Assembly (NCBI GenBank): GCA_017502165.1
Contig: JAFVVO010000030.1
Location: 1-64,000, forward strand
Reading direction: 5' to 3'
DNA length: 64,000 nucleotides
Origin: Clostridia bacterium
GTDB taxonomy: Bacteria; Bacillota; Clostridia; Christensenellales; QALW01
Shown here one piece after another: positions 24,350 to 33,079 of the stretch (within the stretch, counting starts at the first letter, position 1; every line of letters starts with the position of its first letter). Below the pieces are notes generated by a model. It was not told the origin of the DNA and did not search any database. It was given only the letters and a program-made list of their open reading frames with translations. A program made the position numbers and the translations under genes.

Positions 24350-26617
24350 ATGGAAAACAACTCAACATTAGCAAGATTGACGGAGATTTCTGCGCGAATT
24401 AAGGAGATGCGCGAAATTATGGGCTTTTCTGTGCAGGAAATGGCAGAAAAGGCAGAAGTTTCTATTGATGCGTATCTTGATTACGAAAGCGGAAAAGCAG
24501 ATATTCCTTTTACGTTTATTCATAAGTGCGCCCTTGCTTTTGATGTAGAGCTGACCGAGCTTCTTGAGGGTCACGGAGCAAGACTTTCAAGCTATACTAT
24601 AACCCGAGCAGGCAAGGGACAGATAACTGCTCAAGAAGACGGTATTGAAATCAGAAACCTTGCTCCTAAATTCAGGGATAAAATTGCCGAGCCTCACTGG
24701 GTTCGATATGAATATTCCGCAACGCAGCAGAATAAGCCTATTCACTTAACAAAGCATAGCGGTCAGGAATTTGACCTTGTGTTAAGCGGAAGCCTTAAGG
24801 TTCAAATTGGCGAGCACGTTGAGGTGCTTAATGAGGGGGACAGTATCTATTATAACAGCTCTACTCCTCACGGTATGATTGCAATCGGCGGTAAGGACTG
24901 CGTTTTCTGCGCAGTTGTTCTTCCCGGAGAGGATACTAAAGAGGAAGAGGTTGGCCAGAGCATTGTTTCCGCAAAATCTCGGCAGAAGCTTATTTGCGAA
25001 AAGTTTGTTGATTGCGTTGAGGATGAAAACGGCGCGTTAAAGGATATTAAGTTCAAAAATACTGATACCTTTAACTTCGGATTTGATATAGTTGACGAGA
25101 TTGCAAATAAATATCCCGATAAAAAGGCTATGGTTTACGTGGATAAAAACCATAACGAGAGAATTTTTACCTTTAAGGATATTAAGAAGGCTTCTAACCA
25201 GTGCGCTAACTATTTTGCGTCCCTTGGCATCAAAAAGGGCGACAAGGTTATGCTGGTGCTTAAGCGCCATTATCAGTTCTGGTTCTCAATGGTTGCTCTT
25301 CATAAGCTTGGCGCAGTAGCAATTCCTGCAACTAATCAGTTAAAGGAGCACGATTTTGAGTACCGCTTTAATGCGGCAGGTGTTAAGGCAATTATTTGTA
25401 CTTCTGACGGTGACACGGCTCAGATTGCGGAAAATGCCGCTAATAACTGTCCTCAGGTTGAGGTTAAGGTGCTTGTGGGCGCCGAAAGAGACGGTTGGCA
25501 CGACTTTGATAAAGAGTTTACCCGCTTTTCAACGCATTTTAACCGTACGGAAGATACTTCCGCAGGTGACGATGCGGCACTTATGTTCTTTACCTCGGGT
25601 ACAACGGGTAATCCCAAAATGGCCTGCCACAGACATACTTACGCTTTAGGCCATTTTGTTACTGCAAAATATTGGCATTGCTGTGAAAGAGACGGCTTAC
25701 ATTTTACAATTTCGGATACCGGCTGGGGTAAATCTCTTTGGGGTAAGCTTTACGGTCAGTGGCTCTGCGAGGGCGCAGTATTCGTTTACGACTTTGACCG
25801 TTTTGATGCGGCAGACATACTTCCTATGTTTGCAAAATATCAGATAACAACCTTCTGTGCACCTCCCACAATGCTTAGAATGTTCATAAAAGTCGATTTG
25901 AGCAAGTACGATTTGTCTTCAATTCATCACATGACAACTGCAGGTGAGGCGCTTAACCCTGAGGTTTACAGACAATTTAAGGCTGCAACCGGCCTTGAAA
26001 TTATGGAGGGCTTCGGTCAGACGGAAACTACCCTTACTATTTGTAATCTTGTGGGTACCGTTCCCAAAATCGGTTCAATGGGTAAGGCGTCGCCTCAATA
26101 TGACGTTGACGTGGTTGATGATGACGGCAACTCCGTTGCAACGGGTGAAACCGGTGAAATCGTTATCCGAACGGATAAAACCGTTCCTTGCGGACTGTTT
26201 AAGGAGTACTATCTTAACCAAGAGCTTACCGATGAAGCCTGGCACGACGGAATGTATCACACGGGTGACACTGCCTGGCGCGATGAAGACGGATATTTCT
26301 GGTACGTTTCCCGTAAGGATGACGTTATCAAGTCTTCCGGATATCGCATAGGTCCCTTTGAAATTGAAAGCGTTATTATGGAGCTTCCTTACGTTTTGGA
26401 ATGCGGTGTTTCTGCGGCTCCTGATGAGATTCGCGGTCAGGTTGTTAAGGCAAGCATCGTTTTGACAAAGGGTACGGAAAAGACGGAAGAGCTTAAGAAA
26501 GAGATACAGGCTTACGTTAAATCTCACACTGCGCCGTATAAGTATCCCAGAATTATAGTTTTCTGCGATGAGCTTCCCAAAACCATCAGCGGAAAGATCC
26601 AAAGGAATAAACTGTAA
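24350..26617 (+). CDS. HTH-cupin-acyl-CoA ligase fusion, isoleucine-controlled copy
   Basis: This is a 755-residue three-domain protein. Residues about 16-72 form an XRE-type helix-turn-helix (IKEMREIMGFSVQEMAEKAE, then VSIDAYLDYESGKADIP). Residues about 115-192 form a cupin (HSGQEFDLVLSGSLKVQIG, EGDSIYYNSSTPHGM). Residues about 240-755 form an AMP-forming ligase with TSGTTGNPK (415-423), GFGQTE, TGDTAWRDEDGY, SSGYRIGPFEIE and the catalytic Lys in TISGKIQRNK. The ligase part resembles medium/short-chain acyl-CoA synthetases. Sitting alone under an Ile T-box, it is predicted to activate 2-methylbutyrate. HTH-cupin pairs normally occur as free regulators; here they may sense the product or tether the enzyme to DNA. 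ATG 24350 follows AGGAG. Confidence 0.88.
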   Translation: MENNSTLARLTEISARIKEMREIMGFSVQEMAEKAEVSIDAYLDYESGKADIPFTFIHKCALAFDVELTELLEGHGARLSSYTITRAGKGQITAQEDGIEIRNLAPKFRDKIAEPHWVRYEYSATQQNKPIHLTKHSGQEFDLVLSGSLKVQIGEHVEVLNEGDSIYYNSSTPHGMIAIGGKDCVFCAVVLPGEDTKEEEVGQSIVSAKSRQKLICEKFVDCVEDENGALKDIKFKNTDTFNFGFDIVDEIANKYPDKKAMVYVDKNHNERIFTFKDIKKASNQCANYFASLGIKKGDKVMLVLKRHYQFWFSMVALHKLGAVAIPATNQLKEHDFEYRFNAAGVKAIICTSDGDTAQIAENAANNCPQVEVKVLVGAERDGWHDFDKEFTRFSTHFNRTEDTSAGDDAALMFFTSGTTGNPKMACHRHTYALGHFVTAKYWHCCERDGLHFTISDTGWGKSLWGKLYGQWLCEGAVFVYDFDRFDAADILPMFAKYQITTFCAPPTMLRMFIKVDLSKYDLSSIHHMTTAGEALNPEVYRQFKAATGLEIMEGFGQTETTLTICNLVGTVPKIGSMGKASPQYDVDVVDDDGNSVATGETGEIVIRTDKTVPCGLFKEYYLNQELTDEAWHDGMYHTGDTAWRDEDGYFWYVSRKDDVIKSSGYRIGPFEIESVIMELPYVLECGVSAAPDEIRGQVVKASIVLTKGTEKTEELKKEIQAYVKSHTAPYKYPRIIVFCDELPKTISGKIQRNKL

Positions 26618-26632
26618 TTGCTTAAAAATCGG

Positions 26633-26662
26633 TTGACAATTTTTGTTGAGATATGATATAAT
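26633..26662 (+). promoter_or_regulatory. Promoter of the Val T-box unit
   Basis: TTGACA (26633-26638) and TATAAT (26657-26662) have an 18-base spacer and start 16 bases after the upstream stop codon. Confidence 0.8.
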
Positions 26663-26671
26663 TTTCTCAAA

Positions 26672-26945
26672 TAAAAGGCTTTGACGAAGAGTACATTCGG
26701 CAAATTCCATTCAGAGAGACGGCGGTTGGTGTAAGCCGTTTGGATAGTCCGTTTGTTTGTAGCTTCTGAGCCGGAAGGAAGAAAGAGCTTTGGCTTAAGT
26801 AGAACCTTCCCGTGATTGCTGCGTAAATGCATAAGGCTTAATGGAGCCTGAGGGGCACGGAGTAATGTCTGTGCAATTTGAGTGGTACCGCGGGTGATTT
26901 GGCTCGTCTCAAAGTAATCATATCTTTGAGACGGGCTTTTATTGT
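26672..26945 (+). promoter_or_regulatory. T-box riboswitch, predicted valine specifier (GUA)
   Basis: The leader has the K-turn and basal helix (GAAG/CTTC, GGC/GCC), an AGTA box, CAGAGAG, GGTTGGTG and the T-box AGTGGTACCGCGGG (26881-26894). A long terminator has arms 26901-26914 and 26924-26936. The triplet preceding G and the CTTC helix is GTA (26759-26761), a valine codon. It heads the ligase-ilvE-oxidoreductase operon. GUA is a less usual valine specifier than GUC, so the exact frame of the specifier deserves a structural check. Confidence 0.85.
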
Positions 26946-26973
26946 TTGTTCTCAATTTGGAGGAAAGATTTTT

Positions 26974-29265
26974 ATGAAAACTGCCACAGGTCTTGAGTTC
27001 AAAATCTCACAAATGGCGCAACGAATTAAAACCTTGCGCGAAATTGTGGGACTTTCACAAAAAGAAATGGCTGATAAAACCGGCGTCAGCGAGCAGGAAT
27101 ACATTGCTTGCGAAGCGGGGCAGAGCGATCTTAACTTTGCATTTTTGTATAAATGCGCTCTCGCTCTTAACGTTGACGTAACTGACATTATAGAGGGCTC
27201 AAGCCCCCGATTAGCAGGTTATACGGTTACACGCTCAGGGGAAGGTCAGGAAATTCAGAAAGCACACGGAATGACTTATTATAACTTGGCGGCGTCATTC
27301 AGAAACCGTATTGCCGAGCCTTTATACGTTGTTTTGAATTTTGATGAGGCGGCTCAGGGTAAGGATATTGAGCTTACTACTCACGAGGGTCAGGAATGTG
27401 ATATCGTTGTAAGCGGCGCTCTTAAAATTCAAGTGGGGGACCACGTTGAAATTCTCCACGAAGGCGACAGTATTTATTACAACAGCTCAATGCCGCACGG
27501 TATGGTTGCAGTTGAGGGTCAGGATTGCGTTTTCTACGCTTTTGTTCTTAATGCGCCAAGCGATGCAAAGCTTGTTCACGGCGGCGTACGTGACGTGGAA
27601 TTTGCTCCCATAAAAAAGAAGGAAAAGACCGCACAGCATATCTGGGAGGATTTTGTTATTCCTCAGGAAAACGAAAAGGGCGTGCTTGAAGCAATTTCAT
27701 TTAAGAATGAAGAAAAGTTCAATTTTGCCTTTGACGTTATTGATAAAATAGGCAGAGAACAGCCCGATAAGCTGGCAATGCTTCATATTGATATTAACAA
27801 AAACGAACGCAGAATTACCTTTGGTGAGCTTAAGAGAGCTTCGTCACAGACGGCAAACTACTTTAAGTCCTTAGGAATTAAAAAGGGCGACAGGGTAATG
27901 CTTATTCTTAAACGCCATTATCAGTTCTGGTTTGCAATGCTTGCTCTTCATAAAATCGGAGCAGTAGCAATTCCTGCTACTAACCAGCTGAAAGAGCACG
28001 ATATTACTTACCGTTTCAACAAAGCGGGCGTAAAAATGATTATCTGTACTTCCGACGGCATTGTTGCTGACGAGGTTGATAAGGCAGTTTTACACAGCCC
28101 CTCGGTTGAAACCAAGATTATCGTTGGTGCAGACCGTGACGGCTGGCATAACTTTGACGAAGAATATAATCTTTATACGGGCAAGTTTGAGCGTGATGAA
28201 AATTCACCCTGCGGAAACGATTTGATGCTGATGTATTTTACTTCCGGTACAACGGGCAATCCGAAGCTTGCAATGCACGATTTTAGATATCCCTTAGGTC
28301 ATTTTATTACTGCAAAGTATTGGCACTGCGTAAATTCAGACGGTTTGCATTTAACCGTTGCGGACACCGGCTGGGCAAAGGCTGCCTGGGGTAAGCTTTA
28401 CGGACAGTGGCTTTGCGAAGCGGCGATTTTCGTTTATGATTTCGACCGTTTCGACGCAAACGACATTCTTCCCATGTTCGCAAAATACGGCATTACAACC
28501 TTCTGTGCACCGCCTACGATTTTGCGTATGATGGTTAAGCAGGATATTTCAAAGTTTGATTTATCTTCCATCGAGCATATGACTACTGCAGGTGAAGCGC
28601 TTAATCCCGAAGTTTTCAAGCAATTCGAAAACGCTACGGGCTTGCAGATTATGGAAGGCTTCGGACAGACTGAAACTACAGTTGCTCTTGCAAACCTTGC
28701 AGGAACGAAGTCAAGACTTGGCTCAATGGGTAAACCCGTTCCGCTTTATGATATTAAACTTGTTGATTCGGAAGACAAACCCGTTGCGGTAGGTGAGGTT
28801 GGCGAAATCGTATTTAATATTTCTGACGGCGCTCCTTGCGGATTGTTCAAGGGCTATTACACCGACGAGGAAAAGACGGCAGAGTGTTATCACGATGGCT
28901 ATTATCACACGGGCGACACCGCTTGGCGCGATGAGGACGGATACTTCTGGTACGTTGGCCGAGTTGATGACGTTATTAAGTCTTCAGGATACAGAATAGG
29001 TCCTTTTGAAATCGAAAACGTTATCATGGAGCTTCCTTACGTTTTAGAGTGCGGCGTTTCTGCTGAGCCCGACGAGGTTCGCGGTCAGGTTGTTAAAGCA
29101 AGCATTGTGCTTGTTAACGGAACAGAAAAGACCGATGAGCTTAAGAAGGAAATTCAGGAATACGTTAAACAGCGCACAGCGCCTTATAAATATCCACGAG
29201 TTGTTGTGTTCAGAGATGAGCTTCCCAAAACAACAAGCGGTAAGATTCAAAGAAATAAATTGTAA
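26974..29265 (+). CDS. HTH-cupin-acyl-CoA ligase fusion, valine-controlled copy
   Basis: This 763-residue paralogue of the 24350-26617 product has the same order: XRE helix-turn-helix (about 15-72, IKTLREIVGLSQKEMADKTGV), cupin (about 115-195, EGDSIYYNSSMPHGM) and AMP-forming ligase (about 240-763, TSGTTGNPK, GFGQTE, TGDTAWRDEDGY, the Lys in TSGKIQRNK). ATG 26974 is chosen because GGAGGAAAG precedes it; longer frames run back through the T-box terminator. As first gene of a Val T-box operon that also encodes a transaminase and a 2-oxoisovalerate-type oxidoreductase, it is predicted to activate isobutyrate to isobutyryl-CoA. The substrate is inferred only from context. It is followed 16 bases later by ilvE. 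Confidence 0.88.
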   Translation: MKTATGLEFKISQMAQRIKTLREIVGLSQKEMADKTGVSEQEYIACEAGQSDLNFAFLYKCALALNVDVTDIIEGSSPRLAGYTVTRSGEGQEIQKAHGMTYYNLAASFRNRIAEPLYVVLNFDEAAQGKDIELTTHEGQECDIVVSGALKIQVGDHVEILHEGDSIYYNSSMPHGMVAVEGQDCVFYAFVLNAPSDAKLVHGGVRDVEFAPIKKKEKTAQHIWEDFVIPQENEKGVLEAISFKNEEKFNFAFDVIDKIGREQPDKLAMLHIDINKNERRITFGELKRASSQTANYFKSLGIKKGDRVMLILKRHYQFWFAMLALHKIGAVAIPATNQLKEHDITYRFNKAGVKMIICTSDGIVADEVDKAVLHSPSVETKIIVGADRDGWHNFDEEYNLYTGKFERDENSPCGNDLMLMYFTSGTTGNPKLAMHDFRYPLGHFITAKYWHCVNSDGLHLTVADTGWAKAAWGKLYGQWLCEAAIFVYDFDRFDANDILPMFAKYGITTFCAPPTILRMMVKQDISKFDLSSIEHMTTAGEALNPEVFKQFENATGLQIMEGFGQTETTVALANLAGTKSRLGSMGKPVPLYDIKLVDSEDKPVAVGEVGEIVFNISDGAPCGLFKGYYTDEEKTAECYHDGYYHTGDTAWRDEDGYFWYVGRVDDVIKSSGYRIGPFEIENVIMELPYVLECGVSAEPDEVRGQVVKASIVLVNGTEKTDELKKEIQEYVKQRTAPYKYPRVVVFRDELPKTTSGKIQRNKL

Positions 29266-29281
29266 TTAGGAGATAGATGTT

Positions 29282-30361
29282 ATGAAATACGAAATTAAAA
29301 TAACTAAGACAACTTGTCCTAAGGAGCGTCCTCAGGACGAATCAAAGCTTGGCTTCGGCAGAGTATTTACCGACCATATGTTTATTATGGATTATTCCGA
29401 CGAACAGGGCTGGTATAACGGCAGAATCGTTCCTTTTGGTCCTTTGGAAATTCACCCCGCTTCAACCGTGCTTCACTACGGCGCAGAAATTTTTGAGGGT
29501 ATGAAGGCTTACCGCGGTGCAACGGGCGAGATTTGTATGTTCAGACCTATGGAGAACATTAAGCGTCTTAATAACAGTGCTGAGCGTCTTTGCCTTCCTC
29601 AGCTTGACGAAGAGGGCTGTCTTGATATTTTGAAGACCTTAGTTGAGCTTGAAAAGGATTGGGTACCCAGAGCAGACGGAACTTCACTTTATCTCCGTCC
29701 TTACATGTTCGGTAACGATCCTCACCTTGGCGTACACGCAGTACACAGAGCAACCTTCGTTGTTATCTGCTCACCCGTTGGCGCTTATTATGCAGAGGGT
29801 ATTAACCCCGTTAAGATTGCTATTGAGTCTCAGGACGTTCGCGCAGTACGCGGCGGAACCGGTTATGCAAAATGCGGCGGTAACTATGCAGCAAGCCTTC
29901 GCGCAGGCGAAAGAGCTGAAAAGAACGGCTATACTCAGGTGCTTTGGCTTGACGGTGTTGAGAGAAAGTATATTGAAGAAGTTGGCAGCATGAACGTTAT
30001 GTTCAAGGTTAACGGAAAGATTATTACTCCTGCACTTACCGGCTCAGTTCTTCCCGGCATTACAAGAAAATCTTGTATTGAGCTTCTTAAGGAGTGGGGA
30101 TACGAGGTTGAAGAAAGACTCTTCAGCGTTGACGAGCTTTTCGAAGCTGCTGAAAACGGCACATTAGAGGAAGCATGGGGAACGGGTACTGCTGCAGTTG
30201 TTTCTCCCATTGGTCATCTTTTCTATAACGGCAAGGAATATACTGTTTCCAATAACAAAATTGGAGCTTTAACTCAGAAGCTTTACGATAACCTTACTGC
30301 AATTCAGTGGGGTAAGGCAGAGGATAAGCATTCCTGGCTTGTAAAAGTTTGCAATGGATAA
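29282..30361 (+). CDS. ilvE: Branched-chain amino acid aminotransferase
   Basis: This 359-residue fold-type IV PLP enzyme interconverts valine, leucine and isoleucine with their 2-oxoacids, using glutamate/2-oxoglutarate. Recognisable segments are LHYGAEIFEGMKAYRG near residue 60, the RPYMFGNDPHLGV stretch, the Schiff-base Lys in GGTGYAKCGGNYAASL (about residue 202) and TGSVLPGITRKS. The length fits the long (eukaryote-like) BCAT subgroup common in Clostridia. GGAG precedes ATG 29282. In this operon it would aminate the 2-oxoacids made by the downstream oxidoreductase. Confidence 0.93.
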   Translation: MKYEIKITKTTCPKERPQDESKLGFGRVFTDHMFIMDYSDEQGWYNGRIVPFGPLEIHPASTVLHYGAEIFEGMKAYRGATGEICMFRPMENIKRLNNSAERLCLPQLDEEGCLDILKTLVELEKDWVPRADGTSLYLRPYMFGNDPHLGVHAVHRATFVVICSPVGAYYAEGINPVKIAIESQDVRAVRGGTGYAKCGGNYAASLRAGERAEKNGYTQVLWLDGVERKYIEEVGSMNVMFKVNGKIITPALTGSVLPGITRKSCIELLKEWGYEVEERLFSVDELFEAAENGTLEEAWGTGTAAVVSPIGHLFYNGKEYTVSNNKIGALTQKLYDNLTAIQWGKAEDKHSWLVKVCNG

Positions 30362-31022
30362 GCGCAAGAGATTATATATTATTGCAGGTCATTACGGTAG
30401 CGGAAAAACAAATATCGCAGTTAATTTGGCTCTGAAATTAAAAAGTGAAGGGCTGAATACGAAAATTGTCGATTTAGATATTGTTAATCCCTATTTCAGA
30501 ACAAAGGATAGCGCAAAGGTTTTGGAAGAGGCGGGAATTGAATTGATTTCACCTGCCTTTGCCAACACAAACGTTGACCTTCCTGCTCTTCCCAAAGAGG
30601 TTTACGGCGTTGTTCAAGCAAGGGATTGCTACGGAGTTATTGACGTGGGCGGTGATGACCGAGGTGCTTATGCCCTTGGCAGATATGCTCCCGAAATTTT
30701 AGAGGAAAATAATTTCGAAATGTGTTTTGTTGCTAACTTCTACCGCCCGTTAACCAAGACTGCCCAAGAGGCCCTTGAGGTTATGCGTGAGATTGAAGAA
30801 GCCTGCAAAATAAAGTTTACTGCAATAATTAACAATTCTAACCTTGGATGCGAAACTACCGAGGAAACAGTAATCAGTACCCTTGAAAAAGCAAAGGAGC
30901 TTTGCGAGCTTTCGGGGCTGCCGTTATTGTTTAATGCAGTTGAAAAAGGTATTAAAAACGTTCCCGACAGCTTTAATTTAGAGCTTCAGGAAAAATATTA
31001 CGATATAAAGGAGTCAAAATAA
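30354..31022 (+). CDS. P-loop nucleotide-binding protein of the VOR operon
   Basis: This 222-residue ATPase or GTPase of the SIMIBI/ParA-like class has a P-loop GHYGSGKTN near residue 14, a DLDIVNPYFRTKD segment like the switch region, IDVGGDDRGAYAL as a Walker B-like strand and an NNSNLG base-binding-like turn. It has no DNA-binding or membrane domain. It overlaps ilvE by 8 bases and touches the ferredoxin subunit gene, so it is firmly inside the operon. The family has no firm function that I know of. A role in assembly or activation of the oxidoreductase is plausible from position only. Confidence 0.8.
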   Translation: MDKRKRLYIIAGHYGSGKTNIAVNLALKLKSEGLNTKIVDLDIVNPYFRTKDSAKVLEEAGIELISPAFANTNVDLPALPKEVYGVVQARDCYGVIDVGGDDRGAYALGRYAPEILEENNFEMCFVANFYRPLTKTAQEALEVMREIEEACKIKFTAIINNSNLGCETTEETVISTLEKAKELCELSGLPLLFNAVEKGIKNVPDSFNLELQEKYYDIKESK

Positions 31023-31228
31023 TGGCAAAAGTAACTTTTAACGTTGATGCTTGTAAGGGCTGCGGTCTTTGTGTAAGCGCTTGCCCTAAGCAGATTTTAA
31101 TTTTAGCAAAAGATAAGCTTAATGCAAAAGGTCATTCTCCTGCGGAAATGACTGACCAGGAAAAGTGTATCGGTTGTGCTTTCTGCGCAACGATGTGTCC
31201 TGATTGCGTAATTACTGTTGAAAAATAA
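31022..31228 (+). CDS. vorD: 2-oxoacid:ferredoxin oxidoreductase, delta (2[4Fe-4S] ferredoxin) subunit
   Basis: This 68-residue ferredoxin-like subunit has two full CxxCxxCxxxCP cluster motifs (CKGCGLCVSACP and CIGCAFCATMCP). It carries electrons between ferredoxin and the TPP site of the oxidoreductase encoded by the next three genes. The separate small delta subunit is typical of four-subunit POR/VOR/KOR enzymes. Its start shares one base with the stop of the P-loop gene. Confidence 0.92.
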   Translation: MAKVTFNVDACKGCGLCVSACPKQILILAKDKLNAKGHSPAEMTDQEKCIGCAFCATMCPDCVITVEK

Positions 31229-31261
31229 GAGTTGCTTTAAGTAACAGATTGGAGATATAAA

Positions 31262-32323
31262 ATGGCAGAAAAAGTTTTAATGAAAGGTAACGAAGCAATC
31301 GCTGAGGCTGCTATTAAAGCAGGTTGCCGTCTTTATTTCGGCTATCCCATCACTCCTCAGACTGAAATCGCCGCTTATATGGCAAAGCGTATGCCCAAAA
31401 TCGGCGGTACGTTCCTTCAGGCTGAAAGTGAGGTTTCAGCAATAAATATGGTTTACGGAGTTGCAGGAGCCGGTTTCAGAGTTATGACATCTTCTTCAAG
31501 CCCCGGAATTTCTCTTAAACAAGAAGGTATTTCCTACATTGCAGGCGCTGATTTACCTGCGCTTATTGTTAACGTTCAGCGCGGCGGCCCCGGCTTAGGC
31601 GGTATTCAGCCTTCACAGTCGGACTATTTCCAGGCTACCAAAGGCGGCGGTCACGGCGATTATCATTTAATCGTTCTTGCACCTGCTTCCGTTCAGGAAA
31701 TGGCAGACCTTACTATTAAGGCATTCGACCTTGCTGATAAGTACAGAGTACCTACAATGCTTCTTGCTGACGGCACAATGGGACAGATGATGGAGCCTGT
31801 TGAATTACCTGAAACTACCTCTGAACCCGTTGAAAAGCCTTGGGCTGTTACGGGAACAAAGATGCAGAGAAAGCATAACATTATTAACTCACTTTATCTT
31901 AACCCCGAATTACTTGAGAAAACTAACTTCGAAAGATTTGAGCGTTATAAGCAAATCGAGCAGAACGAAGTTATGTTTGAAGAGTATATGATGGACGATG
32001 CAGAGTATTGCGTTGTTGCCTTCGGTATTGCGGCACGTGTTTCTAAAAACGCTGTTACAGCCGCAAGACGCAAGGGAATTAAGGTTGGCTTAATTCGTCC
32101 TATAACTCTTTGGCCTTTCCCCGTAGACGTGCTTAAAAAGGCTGCAGATAAGGTTAAGGGCTTTGTTTCCGTTGAGCTTTCAATGGGACAGATGATTGAG
32201 GATATCAAGCTTGCTACCGAGTGCCGCAGACCCGTTGTGCTTTGTAACCGTAGCGGCGGTATGATTCCTACACCTGAGCACGTGCTTGAAACAATAGAAA
32301 ATCTTGCAAAGGAGAACAAATAA
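31262..32323 (+). CDS. vorB: 2-oxoacid:ferredoxin oxidoreductase, alpha subunit (VorB-like)
   Basis: This 353-residue PorA/VorB-like subunit has the pyrimidine-binding and central domains of TPP-dependent oxidoreductases. Recognisable stretches are GNEAIAEAAIKAGCRLYFGYPITPQTEIAAY at the N-terminus (the family's YPITP signature), AGAGFRVMTSSSSPGISL, VNVQRGGPGLGG and a C-terminal domain with SVELSMGQM. The branch closest in features is 3-methyl-2-oxobutanoate or 2-oxoglutarate ferredoxin oxidoreductase; the ilvE and Val T-box context favours 2-oxoisovalerate. Physiologically the enzyme can run as a reductive carboxylase on branched acyl-CoA. Confidence 0.88.
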   Translation: MAEKVLMKGNEAIAEAAIKAGCRLYFGYPITPQTEIAAYMAKRMPKIGGTFLQAESEVSAINMVYGVAGAGFRVMTSSSSPGISLKQEGISYIAGADLPALIVNVQRGGPGLGGIQPSQSDYFQATKGGGHGDYHLIVLAPASVQEMADLTIKAFDLADKYRVPTMLLADGTMGQMMEPVELPETTSEPVEKPWAVTGTKMQRKHNIINSLYLNPELLEKTNFERFERYKQIEQNEVMFEEYMMDDAEYCVVAFGIAARVSKNAVTAARRKGIKVGLIRPITLWPFPVDVLKKAADKVKGFVSVELSMGQMIEDIKLATECRRPVVLCNRSGGMIPTPEHVLETIENLAKENK

Positions 32324-33078
32324 TGAAAGTGTTTGAAAAACCAAAAGCTTTGACAGATGCACCTTTCCATTATTGCCCCGGTTGCACACACGGCATTATT
32401 CATCGCCTTGTAGCAGAAGCTATTGACGAGCTGGGCATTGAGGGCAATACAATCGGTGTTGCACCCGTTGGCTGTGCAGTTATGGCATACGATTATTTTG
32501 CTTGCGACATGGTAGAAGCGGCTCACGGAAGAGCTCCTGCTATTGCTACTGGTCTTAAGCGCGCAATGCCCGATAATATTATCTTTACATATCAGGGCGA
32601 CGGTGACCTGGCTTCCATCGGTATGGCAGAAACCGTTCACGCGGCAACGAGAAACGAAAATATTACTATTATCTTTGTTAACAACGCTATTTACGGTATG
32701 ACCGGCGGTCAGATGGCTCCTACGTCACTTCCCGGTCAGGTAACCCAGACCTCTCCTTACGGCAGAGACCTTTCTAATCAGGGTTATCCCATCAGAGTCA
32801 GCGAGCTTCTTGCTTCACTTGACGGCCCCGAATATATTGAGCGTGTTGCGGTTAACAACGTTAAAAACGTTAGAAACGCTAAGAAGGCTATTCTTAAGGC
32901 GTTCAAGAATCAGACCGAGAAAAAAGGCTTCTCTTTAATTGAAGTTGTTTCATCTTGTCCTACAAACTGGGGTATGACTCCTCAGAAGGCTCTTGAATGG
33001 GTAGAGGAGAAAATGATTCCTTATTATCCTTTGGGTGTTTATAAGGACAGAAGCGCTGAAAATAAGGAGGAAAAATAA
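32323..33078 (+). CDS. 2-oxoacid:ferredoxin oxidoreductase, beta (TPP-binding) subunit
   Basis: This 251-residue subunit binds thiamine pyrophosphate. It has the YCPGCTHG cluster/entry motif near residue 16 and the TPP motif GDGDLASIG followed about 25 residues later by NNAIYGMTGGQ. It has no ferredoxin domain, consistent with the separate delta subunit. The start shares a base with the alpha-subunit stop. Substrate choice within the family (2-oxoisovalerate, 2-oxoglutarate, indolepyruvate) cannot be read securely from sequence; context favours branched 2-oxoacids. Confidence 0.9.
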   Translation: MKVFEKPKALTDAPFHYCPGCTHGIIHRLVAEAIDELGIEGNTIGVAPVGCAVMAYDYFACDMVEAAHGRAPAIATGLKRAMPDNIIFTYQGDGDLASIGMAETVHAATRNENITIIFVNNAIYGMTGGQMAPTSLPGQVTQTSPYGRDLSNQGYPIRVSELLASLDGPEYIERVAVNNVKNVRNAKKAILKAFKNQTEKKGFSLIEVVSSCPTNWGMTPQKALEWVEEKMIPYYPLGVYKDRSAENKEEK

Positions 33079-33079
33079 T

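Noticed and set aside
26878-26973. N-terminal extension of the valine-controlled ligase
   Set aside because: The extra residues are encoded by the T-box and terminator; ATG 26974 has GGAGGAAAG upstream.
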